A stretch of 64,000 nt of DNA, taken from the NCBI GenBank assembly GCA_026419775.2, contig JAOPGA020000972.1:62001-126000 (forward strand), written 5' to 3'. Below, in pieces: positions 52,663 to 62,134 of this stretch. The notes beneath the pieces were generated by a model. It was not told where the DNA came from, did not search any database, and worked only from the letters and a program-made list of their open reading frames with translations. How positions within the stretch are numbered: position 1 is the stretch's first letter; the number at the start of each line of letters is the position of its first letter. Source of the DNA: Acrasis kona. Taxonomy: Eukaryota; Heterolobosea; Eutetramitea; Acrasida; Acrasidae. The translations under genes and the position numbers were made by a program.

Positions 52663-54587
52663 ATGTCATCAAGACTAAATCGGTACCAGTCGCTCATTCG
52701 TGTGCTTCTCCTCAAAATCAAACTTGTTCCAACCCTTAGGGGCCACAGGTACATTGGCAACATTATCACCAATAAATCGAACGCGAACAAAATGGTCCTG
52801 GTCATTGTTTCTTTCTCCTTGGAGTTTATTTTAAAACAAATACAACGAGAAGCGCCGTCAACATACCAAACAAACCCAACAGAACAAGCCAAAGTTTTAG
52901 GAAGTTTTAATATACCCAAAGTTAAGTTACCTTTCCTCGGGGCCAAATTGGCACTACAATATTCTGCTCTCATGAATCCCGTGGAAGAAGATCTCCATTT
53001 GTGGAGAAGAAAGTTAACAGATCTTTGCATGACCCATCTGTACTTGGGAGTCAGTGGCGCAGGAAAGACACATTCCATCGTACAATATATATGGCTATAT
53101 GTTGGAACTGCACTCATTGTTTGGTTGTTTAATTTTTTAGGTCAACATTCATTTTGAAAAATTCTGGTTGAGTTCATTTTGCAATTTTGACGGAACTTTT
53201 TTAAACATGGTGAAGGAGTTCCACGCCAGAGATCCAGTTACACCAGAAAACTCCTATTACGTAGACGCTAACGAATGGAACGAAAAGAATTTACAAAGTA
53301 TAATAAACCAAAGGAGACATACAATACTTTTAGGACCAAGCCAAAGTGGAAAATCATCAAGAGTTATTCAACTAAGGAATGTATTAAACAGCAGCGGTGA
53401 ATATTTATGCTTCTACACTTCCGCTCTCTACATGGCAGAAAATCCGAAAGATTTATTCGAGCAGTTCAAAAAGCAAATCAAAAACCAACTTTTGCAACTT
53501 GACCAGAAGTACAAAAGTGTTGAGTTTAACAACTACGGCGAACTATTTGACAATCTGCTCTGGGTGCTGATACTATTGATGCTATACAGAGACAAACTTT
53601 CCTCACCGCGATCAAAAATCAGAGGGACAACCTTAGATGGGGCCTCAGCGCAAAACTTGTATCATCAATAGCCGTTTCGAATGTTTTTGGAACTTACGCG
53701 AACGACACATTGGGAAGCTGCCCATATAACATTACCGACGTTGTGAACGCGCCGTTTTTCACTCTTGAAGAAACAAAAGGTTTGTTTGCGCAGTACGAAG
53801 AGGAAACTGGTTGTAAATTGGATCCTCTAATCATTCGAGCAATCTTCGATTATACTAATGGTGCACCTGGTTTGACATCAATACTGGGTCAACAACTTGA
53901 TCTTATGCGCCAAAACCTCAAAAAAATACCCGACGCAATGCAGTGGTGTACTTTCTTGAACTCTAGAACATGTGTAAATAACATTCTACAAACTTCCAAT
54001 TACTCTCTAATGTGTAATCAACTTACTGCGAACAAAGAGGCTTTTCGAGTAATCTTCAATACCTTGAAAAACAGACAACCACTTGGTGCTATAGAAAAGG
54101 CTAATTTGGATTATTTACAAAAGATCAATGTGGTGCGTGTCATTAATAATGACGTTGAGGTGTCGAACCCTTTTGTGCTTTGTTTGATCTCGTACATTAC
54201 GCGAAAAGACCCACCACCTCATCATAAAACACCCGTGTTGTTTGATGATAACGGCACTGTTGACGTAAAGATGCTCGTGCAAGAAGCGGTCCGGTTGATG
54301 AATCCAACCGACGTTATTATACATGAGAAGCAAAAATCTAATAATCATTGNTNAAAATGTCCACCTGGGTACAAGGAGAAAGTTTATATTAGTGCGTTCA
54401 GAAAAGCGTTGGACCTGTTGTGAGGTTGGATATGAGGTAAAAGAAGTCAAGTACACGAAAGCGAACGGACGTACAGGGGTAATCGGTAGTGAAAATACTT
54501 TTTATTCAGTTGCGGGAGATTTTAAGGAAGAAAGAATTGATGTTGTCGCTATGAAGAAACAAATCCATGATTTTAAGAAGAATTAGT
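52663..54587 (+). pseudogene. Broken two-P-loop NTPase gene with ambiguous bases
   Basis: An ATG at 52663 starts a frame that reaches a first P-loop (YLGVSGAGKTHSI). A clean 40-nt intron (53099-53138 region) then joins to VNIHFEKFWLSSF and a second P-loop (TILLGPSQSGKSSRV). Near 53563 (CTCTGGGTGCTG) the frame is lost; the other frame continues as ADTIDAIQRQTFLTAI and on into an AAA-like helical region (FDYTNGAPGLTSILG). A 26-nt splice or a one-base error could explain this. At 54351 and 54353 the sequence has N, and another frame break follows at about 54420, after which GYEVKEVKYTKANG continues. It resembles STAND/Crinkler-type NTPases. It is either a pseudogene or a poorly assembled gene. 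Confidence 0.6.
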
Positions 54588-55278
54588 AATGACGGGATGT
54601 TTGCAGACTCCTTACAATTTAACAAATCAAATTTTGCATTAGTTTATCTGCTCCTTCGACCGCCCTAGCAGCAATTTGGAAGTCACACAACACACAAAAG
54701 TATTGTAGTGGGTGGTGGAGCGAGTGGAGGTGCTGTGCAGCAAAGCGTAGTTCGTGTCAAGTTGATTAACATGACTGACAACAACAAGATGAAAAACGCT
54801 ACAATCAAAAGCAGTGGAGCTACTTTTGATAAACTGAACAAGTTAATTTTAGAAAAATAAACCGAACAGTAAGGGAAAGCGAATCGTAGCTCGAGGGTTT
54901 GGAAATTGTGAGGGAGAATGATGAGATCAAATTTAAGTGAGTATTAATTGATGTGGCATCAAATAAAGTTTATCTGAATAATGCTTGTTGCATAATGCTT
55001 CTCAAACAATAGGCGGCGATGCAGATTGTTGTGTGTTGTTTTTTGTGTAGTAAAACGTATGTTTAATGTCGTTTTCAACCGGCAACTCTGCTAATAATAC
55101 CAACTCTCAAGTAAATAATGCTGTAAGATAGCCACCCATCCTGGGGTAAATCCTCACATCACTCCTCAGCAACAACCAATACAACAAGTAGATCAATCTA
55201 CCCTTTCTGAGTACGAAGAGTTTATGGAAATTCAAAAGGACTAAAAGATTATAAGATTCAACAATTTAATATTACATT
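54588..55278. other. Coding relics downstream of the NTPase
   Basis: No intact gene. A plus-strand open stretch at about 54713-54860 reads GGGASGGAVQQSVVRVKLIN and ends FDKLNKLILEK before a stop, resembling a small ubiquitin- or PB1-like header domain. It is followed by LEIVRENDEIKFK in another frame. At about 55056 an ATG starts MSFSTGNSANN, and a Gln-rich end (PHITPQQQPIQQVDQ) ending in a stop at 55243 lies in a shifted frame. These look like decayed pieces of one or two genes. Confidence 0.4.
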
Positions 55279-56688
55279 TTACAAACTCTTGCGTTTAAAG
55301 AAGCCCTTAAGCCTCTCTTTCACTGCCTTCTTCTTTTGGACCACTTCTTGCTCCGTCACCCATTGATTGGCTTGCTTGTTCTCATTATACGTCATGATGG
55401 AGTCAAAGCATTCCATTTTGACTAGGCGACTGTATGATGCAACGTCCTTCATGTCTTGTACAACAATGTTCTGTTCATAATCCACATTGAAAGGTACGGG
55501 GTCCACAACTGGGACCTTCATCTTTGTTCTAACAGAATCAAAGAATGGATGTTCTAATGCTTGTTCAGCAGTAAATCTTTTGATTGGGTCATATTCCAAT
55601 AGCTTTGAAAGTAAGTCTAGAGCGTTGGCGTCTAGAAACTTGTGGTTTGTTAACATTTCTCTCAACCAGTCATGATTGGGTTCTACGTAGTCAAGAGTCA
55701 TGACAAACTCCACGCCCAAATGAGATCCATGAATGGATTCAAGGGGAGGTGTTCCAACCGAATCAATGATTCTTGTAAATTGATTTCTTGTGTTCTCTCC
55801 CTTGAAGATTGGTTCTCCGTGATTGTAAAATTCTGCAAAGACACATCCTACGGACCACAAGTCAATGGCTTTTCCGACCTTTTCGCTGTCTAGAATTAAT
55901 TCTGGTGCTCTATAGTATCTTGTTTGTACATAGTTATTTGACAGTCTAGTTGTTTCGTAGTTCGGCTCTAACTCTTCTTCCACAAAGTCACATCCCCTGG
56001 ATAGACCGAGATCACATAGTTTGAGTTGACCGTTGTAATTGATTAAAATGTTGTCTTCGAATGTTAAAAACGATGGTGCGATGTACTTACCTGGTTTGAT
56101 ATCTCTGTGTAATATTGAAGAGTCGTGAAGATATTTTATGGCGTGGAGTAACTGGAACATTAGACATTTGATTTGTCTGTCATCAAGATCAACTGGGCTA
56201 TCGAGTACCTGTCTCAAGTTGGTGTCGAGAAGTTCCATAACTATATATACATCTGTGAAGCTGTCGAAATCCTCAGGCATCAATAAATCTAGTAGGCTCA
56301 CAATGCAAGGATGTCTGTGCACATGCTGCAATACTTTAAGCTCTCTAAGGATTCTTAATTGTGATATACATGATCTTGACTTGGATACTATAATTCCATT
56401 ACCGGACTCTTGGTTTCCTTCTTTACTAAACATGTTCCTATTCTTTTTTATTGCAACTGCATCACCTGTAGTTACATCTGTGGCCGCTGCAACTACACCA
56501 TATGCACCTCTACCGATCAGATGTTCAATTTTGTATCTTTTTGGGATCATAAATTTTTCCCCCTGAACTGTCACCTCATGAAGTTCATCACTGCTGCCTG
56601 GAACACTTCGAAGTTGTTGTCCCTTCGCTTGAGCAATAATGGCCGGAGTAACGTTAGACTGAGTCTTTCTGTGAAACCGAAACTTCAT
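55279..56688 (-). CDS. Atypical MAP kinase with NNY in the activation segment
   Basis: Exons 56688-56091 and 56054-55279 with a 36-nt intron in the catalytic loop give 457 residues; an ATG at 56751 would add 21 residues but the extension looks like leader. All main kinase motifs are present: IGRGAYGVV, VAIKK, HRDIKPDN, CDLGLSRG, RYYRAPELIL and DLWSVGCVFAE. The CMGC/MAPK signature and the APE region fit MAPK, but the TxY dual-phosphorylation site is SNNYVQTRYYRAPE, so the Thr is replaced by Asn while Tyr stays. About 15 extra residues lie between beta-3 and helix C. The C-terminus is strongly basic (KERLKGFFKRKSL). Confidence 0.9.
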   Translation of the reverse strand: MKFRFHRKTQSNVTPAIIAQAKGQQLRSVPGSSDELHEVTVQGEKFMIPKRYKIEHLIGRGAYGVVAAATDVTTGDAVAIKKNRNMFSKEGNQESGNGIIVSKSRSCISQLRILRELKVLQHVHRHPCIVSLLDLLMPEDFDSFTDVYIVMELLDTNLRQVLDSPVDLDDRQIKCLMFQLLHAIKYLHDSSILHRDIKPGKYIAPSFLTFEDNILINYNGQLKLCDLGLSRGCDFVEEELEPNYETTRLSNNYVQTRYYRAPELILDSEKVGKAIDLWSVGCVFAEFYNHGEPIFKGENTRNQFTRIIDSVGTPPLESIHGSHLGVEFVMTLDYVEPNHDWLREMLTNHKFLDANALDLLSKLLEYDPIKRFTAEQALEHPFFDSVRTKMKVPVVDPVPFNVDYEQNIVVQDMKDVASYSRLVKMECFDSIMTYNENKQANQWVTEQEVVQKKKAVKERLKGFFKRKSL

Positions 56689-56975
56689 GGTGGTGATGCT
56701 TTTGTATAAAAGATAATACTTTTTATTGATAATCCGAATCGACGTTGACATATAAACATGACACTAAACCGTCTTTGTAAGACATTGAATGATCCTACAC
56801 CTGATCTTTCAAAACTCCGCACTTACCATTTAATGTTTCTAATACAGTTGCGTGGAATTCTCATTCTACACTTCTTGTCAAACATCGGGTTAAAAGGGAT
56901 TTTTGAGTGGTCTCATTAAGACCTTAGAAACAGGTGGTTCACTTTTGTTTTTTGATTGAACAACGTTTATTTAAA

Positions 56976-57908
56976 TTACAAATCTTCATCCTTTAGTGCG
57001 TATCCTCCTAACAAGTGGAATTGGACGTGCTTTACGACAGATTCTGAAACAACTTCGCTCGTTAGTGTACCTTTCTTGAAATGTTCACAAGCGACTTCAC
57101 TTGATGGGATGACAGACTCGCACTCCGCAAAGGATATCTTGACGCCTTGGTTCTTCTCGTAATTATCCTTTATGTGTGCAACTGCAGTCTTGTCGTCTGC
57201 AGTGCCAACAACACACAAGTTTACAAGTTTGCTGTCAAAACCGACAAGAGGTGACCTTATAAGGTTCGTAGCGCTAACAACAAGACAAACTTTTAGACTC
57301 TTATGACCAGGGATTTTTTCCTTCAAAGTATTTGCTAGATGATTAGCAACGGTTCCCAACGGCTGTGCTCTTGTCTGGGCAGCGTCCCAGGTGTCAATAT
57401 CAATCCATTCGCTGTCTTCTACAACCTTTTCAATCATTGCAATCTTAAAAGTAAGAATAAGTCAAATACTGAAACGTACTCTATGTTTTGATTGAATAAA
57501 GACGTCCTTATCTAGTTTGGTTCTAACCAATTGGTCATGAACTGGTGAGAGTAACGCTCCAGCTACAAAGGCATTTAGTTCATCCTCATGAAATTTCTTC
57601 GCGACAAGTAAAAGTTCAATGTCACCGTTATGAACTGGTGAGAAGTAACCGGAGTGTAATAGAACAACCTTGTTCTTCTTCTCTGGCAGCTTTATATTCT
57701 CATTTTCAAGATAGTTTGGATTGGCCCTAACATTAGCTTCAATACTCTCTAATTCTTTCTTTTGTTGTTGAACGAAATCTTTTAAATTTTTCTTAATCTT
57801 GTTCAAAGATGTTTTGGACTTGGTTATCTTGACCTTGCTATCCAAATCAATGCTTATTTGTTTTATTTCTTCCTTGGAAATTATGTTCGATGGTGTCACT
57901 TCACTCAT
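56976..57908 (-). CDS. NMNAT/cytidylyltransferase-fold protein lacking key catalytic residues
   Basis: Exons 57908-57480 and 57443-56976 with a 36-nt intron give 298 residues. The first 65 residues are a charged coiled coil. The nucleotidyltransferase fold starts at VVLLHSGYFSPVHNGDIELLLVAKKF, corresponding to the G-x-F-x-P-x-H/T-x-x-H motif of NMNAT; the second His is Asp here. The end, ESVIPSSEVACEHFKKG then SESVVKHVQFHLL, corresponds to the ISSTxxR motif, but the Arg is lost. The middle (LKVCLVVSATNLIRSPLVGF) fits the family. The fold therefore seems kept while the adenylyl-transfer residues are not. The first eight codons and promoter are duplicated at 48072-48164. Confidence 0.65.
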
Positions 57909-58080
57909 TGACAGCTAGGCAACTTGATGCAGTTTTTACAATTTTTTTGTTAGAAGAACAATGAATAACATTAGACTTTGTTCCTTGAATTGTTTAGCAC
58001 TGTGTTAAGACTGTTAACCCATTCTGATCGTGTTAAGACTGCTTAAACTCAAACGAAATTCAAAAAAAATGTTTATTAAA

Positions 58081-58696
58081 TTACAGAACTTGACTGAACG
58101 TATTCATATACGACTCTTCCACCTCAGGAGCAACGGTTCTAGTAATAACAAACCCCTCAAACTCTCTTCCAGGCTTTTTCTGATATAAAGCGAACGAGCT
58201 TTCATCAGTATTGGCATCATCAGGTACTTTAATTGTGATAGCCTGGTCAAACTTCACCTCAGAGTCACAAACACTTCCTTCTAGACCGTACCCTCTGGAA
58301 TAGAGTCCTTCAAATTTGAAGTGAGATTGTGAGTGTGTCAAATACACCTTTTTTCTGACATCTATTTCTTGAAAACCTGTACCTGAAGTGATGATGGCTT
58401 GGGAACAGGTAGGTATATTTTTCTGGTGCAGTATACCTTTTATATGCAATTTTTATTGTAGATGCATTTGTAACCGATTCTGATTTGCTTGTACTCCTTT
58501 CTGGAGAAACTACAATTATGTCAGAACTGCGACGAGATGGTGATGACATGTCCAACCGACGAATAGTGCTTGCCTTCTGTGTTGATGTTTGGCTTTTCAA
58601 CAATGGTGCGGTTTTGGAAATGGGGCTAGGGTTCCAAGGGGAAAATTGTGTGGGGTTTTGTAGATTGGTGTGGTCCTGTCCTGATCGGTGAGCCAA
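58081..58696 (-). CDS. Unknown protein, 5' end unresolved
   Basis: Two exonic stretches: 58696-58495 (Ser/Pro-rich, NPTQFSPWNPSPISKTAP) and 58436-58081, joined in frame by removal of a 58-nt GT-AG segment (58494-58437). The second part is a compact hydrophilic domain (KKVYLTHSQSHFKFEGLYSRG, AITIKVPDD, FALYQKKPGREFEGFVIT). The first part has no in-frame ATG, so at least one 5' exon is missing. A candidate frame from an ATG at about 58798 (MFVIGESEKRLKDRVTLR) is nearby, but I could not find a frame-correct splice. No family recognised. Confidence 0.45.
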
Positions 58697-59113
58697 CTGA
58701 TCTCCTGCTGCTCTTATTTACGGACACAGTGTCTGTAAAAATGTCCTCAATGTCACACGGTCCTTTAATCTCTTCTCGCTCTCACCAATGACAAACATTT
58801 GTAAAAGTTGCTTATCTCTAATGCCCAGGAAGTTATAAGCAAATGACAGCCTCTCATTATTGTCCTCAGACCAAGTGGTACTAATCGGTATTACAAATCA
58901 ATTAGGGGAGGCAGATAAGTTTAAGCATCACTTGTTGTTTGATGCATATAATAAAAATGCAAAAAACTAGTATCTAATTTACACGATGTCATACGAAAAT
59001 CTTGTCTTTATTCACCCTTCCAAAAACCTTCGTTTACGTTGTAAAACTTCAAATTGTAAGCCCTCATTTTATTTTTGCTCTAATGTTGTTACTTAAATAT
59101 TTTCGAGGAGCAA

Positions 59114-60106
59114 ATGAGACGAGAAGAACGTTATTCCAGGGAGTGGGCATGTTCTATTGAGAAGTGTAACGAAGGATTTAACTATGCAACGACAAACGGT
59201 TTTGAAGACAATCTCGTCATGATAGCATTCTTGGTCGCAAAAGACATCCCAAACAGCCCAGAGGCGGTTTATGCTAACAATAACTGGATATTTGGTACAA
59301 GATATGATTTTTTGGTTAATCCACCCAACAATGACTGGCAACAATGTCGAAGACGTTTAGACACGATATTAAAAGGAGAAGGAGATGAAACCAGCGATAC
59401 TTTGCCCGAAGGAGTAATGTCGCTTGATGCTTTTATCGAGGCACGTCCAAAATGGAAAGAGGAGGGCAGTTACATTTTCCATAAGGAACATCAAATAAAA
59501 GTCATGCAGAGGTGCCAAAAGTCCGGCTTGTGCTACATAAACGCTCCAGAAATTGTTCAGCATAACTTGGTCGCACTGACGGACCCGGAGTGTGGCGTGA
59601 TCGACATGGTGAAAATGATTAGGGCAAGCTTTGGTAGGGACGACCTTTGCAAACACATTTTTTCAGACGAAGGTGGGGATAGTATAAACATGCTAAAAAG
59701 TATTCTGGAGCCTGATTCGTTGCTAACTAATAATGGAAATTGGGATGAAAATTTGAAAAAATATGGGGTTGGACTCTTGAGCCATTTCGCAGTGTACCCA
59801 GATTTTTATTACAAGGATGACTTGTCTTATGATGGTAAACCGGAAGGGGAGGAGATTGGGCTACACGCCATGGCGTTGATTGGTGCACGCGTGGAGGGAA
59901 ACGAAACATGGATGCTTTTACAGAACTGGTGGAAGAAGAAGCAGTTTGTTGAGGTCACAACAACTTACTTGAATAGGTGCCAAGCTGTTTGTTTTTTTGT
60001 AGAGACCAAACAAGAGAAGATTCCAGAAAAGTGGACCGTTACAAAGCATTTATATGCAGAGAACGACAACTTGGACAAGCAAGAAAACCTGCAAGGTGAG
60101 TACTAA
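59114..60106 (+). CDS. Papain-like cysteine peptidase, duplicate copy 2
   Basis: Encodes 330 residues, about 97-98% identical in DNA to copy 1 (46688). The triad is kept (Cys140 in KSGLCYINAP, His251 in GLHAM, Asn271 in LLQNWW). Differences cluster next to catalytic positions (His143 to Asn, Arg250 to Leu) and in three surface patches (residues 48-50, 205-208, 290-299). By hand I count about 18 amino-acid-changing and 6 silent base changes. Homology begins at about 59081, 33 bp before the ATG, so the copies have different distal promoters. Same possible 29-nt terminal intron as copy 1. Confidence 0.7.
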   Translation: MRREERYSREWACSIEKCNEGFNYATTNGFEDNLVMIAFLVAKDIPNSPEAVYANNNWIFGTRYDFLVNPPNNDWQQCRRRLDTILKGEGDETSDTLPEGVMSLDAFIEARPKWKEEGSYIFHKEHQIKVMQRCQKSGLCYINAPEIVQHNLVALTDPECGVIDMVKMIRASFGRDDLCKHIFSDEGGDSINMLKSILEPDSLLTNNGNWDENLKKYGVGLLSHFAVYPDFYYKDDLSYDGKPEGEEIGLHAMALIGARVEGNETWMLLQNWWKKKQFVEVTTTYLNRCQAVCFFVETKQEKIPEKWTVTKHLYAENDNLDKQENLQGEY

Positions 60107-60754
60107 TAAAATTACAATTTACAGGAAGTTAGATAAATTCTTTATTACAGCGTTTACTAACTGTCGCATGTATAATGTTGCAGATGTACTGTAGGCCTTT
60201 TAAAGTAGTATATTTGCGTACACTCTTAACGTTGTTCCTAAATCATCACAATGTTGTATGCAGTTGATTGTGTAAAGGCATTCTGTTTTGACTGCAATGT
60301 TTCATTCCAATCCATTATCAATCAAACCCAACCTTTCTATGAACTGTTCCTCAACTACACATGCAGTAATCACTCTTCTTGGGACAGAGTCCATACTCGC
60401 GGAAATGCTTTGGAAGAAGTAAGCGTATGGTTACATTTCCTGTGATTGTTTGTTTATAAAAGTGTCAAATCCTATTGGCCATGATTTGTTCCACTTTAAG
60501 GTTTGCATCGGAGTGAACCATATTTACTAACGTTTGGGCAGACCATATGGTAGGATTTGTTTGCATCCCACAGTAAAAACCGACGCTTTCACTTTGATTT
60601 CAGACAGTTTTGTTATCACATTTCCTCAAAGTTAGTAAATTCAATAAGAATCCTTTGGGTCCAAAGAGCTGAACTGATGTGATTGTAAAGAAACCAACAA
60701 TTAATAGATGAACAAACACAAAAAGTAAACAAAATAAATATTCTTTTAATAAAT
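60107..60754. other. Downstream flank of peptidase copy 2
   Basis: 60107-60230 and about 60375-60471 match the flank of copy 1; the intervening about 145 nt is present only here. A 64-codon frame at 60251-60445 (MLYAVDCVKAFCFDC) is interrupted by the deletion in copy 1 and is not otherwise supported. The rest up to the EF-1alpha stop is AT-rich, with polyadenylation signals for EF-1alpha on the minus strand. Confidence 0.5.
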
Positions 60755-62077
60755 TTACTTCTTCTTTCCTGTTACCAATTCCTTCTTTACGACCTTCTTG
60801 ATAATACCTACAGCGACGGTTTGTCTCATGTCACGAACGGCGAAACGTCCGAGTGGTGGGTACTGGGCATACTCTTCAACGCACATTGGCTTTTGTGGTA
60901 CCAAGTTAACAATACCGGCTTGTCCTGACTTCAAGCTCTTTGGTAGCTTTTCCATCTCTTGACCAGTACGTTTGTCGATCTTGGTCAAAATCTCTTGGAA
61001 CTTGCAGGCAATGTGAGCAGTGTGGCAATCCAAAACTGGGGCGTATCCGTTTTGGATTTCACCAGGGTGGTTCAAGATGATGACTTGGGCCTCGAAGTTC
61101 TCGCAACCTCTGGCTGGGTCGTTCTTGATGTTTGAGCAAACGTTTCCTCTGCGGATATCCTTGACGGCAACGTTCTTGATGTTGAATCCAACGTTGTCTC
61201 CGGGGATGGCCTCAGCAAGTTGTTCGTGATGCATTTCGATACTCTTGACTTCAGTTGAGACGTCAACTGGTGCGAAGAGAACGGTGTCACCTGGCTTCAT
61301 TACACCAGTCTCAACACGACCGACTGGGACGGTACCGATACCACCAATTTTGTAGACATCTTGTAGTGGTAGACGTAGTGGCTTCTCTGTTGGTCTCTTT
61401 GGTGGCTCAAGAGCGTCCAAGGCTTCCAATAGAGTGGGTCCCTTGTACCATGGCATGTTGGTGGATTTCTCCAACATGTTGTCACCGGCCCATCCTGAAA
61501 TTGGGACGAATGGAACATTCTTTGGGTTGTATCCGACCTTCTTTAGGTAGTCAGCGACTTCCTTTTGGATTTCCTTGTAACGGTCTTCCTTGTATTGAAC
61601 TGACTTGTCGTCCATCTTGTTGGTGCAGACGATCATTTGCTTGACACCAAGGGTGAAGGCCAACATGGCGTGTTCTCTGGTTTGTCCGTCCTTGGAGATA
61701 CCGGCTTCGAAACCACCAGTGGTTGAATCAATAACCAAAACGGCGGCATCGGCTTGTGAGGTACCGGTGATCATGTTCTTGATGAAATCTCTGTGTCCGG
61801 GGGCATCAATGATGGTGAACATGGTCTTGCTGGTCTCGAACTTCCACAAGGCAATATCGATGGTGATACCTCTTTCACGTTCGGCCTTGAGCTTGTCCAT
61901 AACCCAGGCGTACTTGAAGGATTGTTTACCCATATCGGCGGCTTCCTTCTCGAACTTCTCAATGACTCTCTTGTCAATACCTCCGCACTTGTAGATCAAG
62001 TGACCAGTGGTTGTGCTCTTTCCAGAGTCGACGTGTCCGATAACGACGAGTGATACGTGTCCCTTCTCCTTTCCCAT
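60755..62077 (-). CDS. Translation elongation factor 1-alpha
   Basis: A single exon of 440 residues carrying aminoacyl-tRNA to the ribosome as a GTPase. G1 [10 protein letters not shown]2 with [10 protein letters not shown]3 DAPGHRDF, G4 NKMD and G5 SGW are all standard. The beta-barrel domains follow ([46 protein letters not shown]). It lacks the opisthokont insertion after NMPWYKG. Codon use is strongly biased to C- and G-ending codons, unlike most neighbours, as expected for a highly expressed gene. A TATA box (CTATAAAA on the minus strand, 62127-62134) lies about 50 nt upstream of the ATG. Confidence 0.98.
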   Translation of the reverse strand: MGKEKGHVSLVVIGHVDSGKSTTTGHLIYKCGGIDKRVIEKFEKEAADMGKQSFKYAWVMDKLKAERERGITIDIALWKFETSKTMFTIIDAPGHRDFIKNMITGTSQADAAVLVIDSTTGGFEAGISKDGQTREHAMLAFTLGVKQMIVCTNKMDDKSVQYKEDRYKEIQKEVADYLKKVGYNPKNVPFVPISGWAGDNMLEKSTNMPWYKGPTLLEALDALEPPKRPTEKPLRLPLQDVYKIGGIGTVPVGRVETGVMKPGDTVLFAPVDVSTEVKSIEMHHEQLAEAIPGDNVGFNIKNVAVKDIRRGNVCSNIKNDPARGCENFEAQVIILNHPGEIQNGYAPVLDCHTAHIACKFQEILTKIDKRTGQEMEKLPKSLKSGQAGIVNLVPQKPMCVEEYAQYPPLGRFAVRDMRQTVAVGIIKKVVKKELVTGKKK

Positions 62078-62126
62078 TGTGGTTTGCTTTTTTTAAAAGT
62101 GAATTTCACACAATATGAGGGTTCGG

Positions 62127-62134
62127 TTTTTATA
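62127..62134 (-). promoter_or_regulatory. Likely TATA box of the EF-1alpha gene
   Basis: CTATAAAA read on the minus strand, about 50 nt before the ATG, in an otherwise mixed-composition leader. Confidence 0.5.

Noticed and set aside
52663-54587. Calling a C-terminal restriction-endonuclease-like (CRN-type) domain
   Set aside because: The region after 54350 has ambiguous bases and frame breaks, and no catalytic D...ExK pattern could be shown.
61255-61994. Several plus-strand open frames of 70-130 codons
   Set aside because: All are antisense shadows of the strongly codon-biased EF-1alpha gene.
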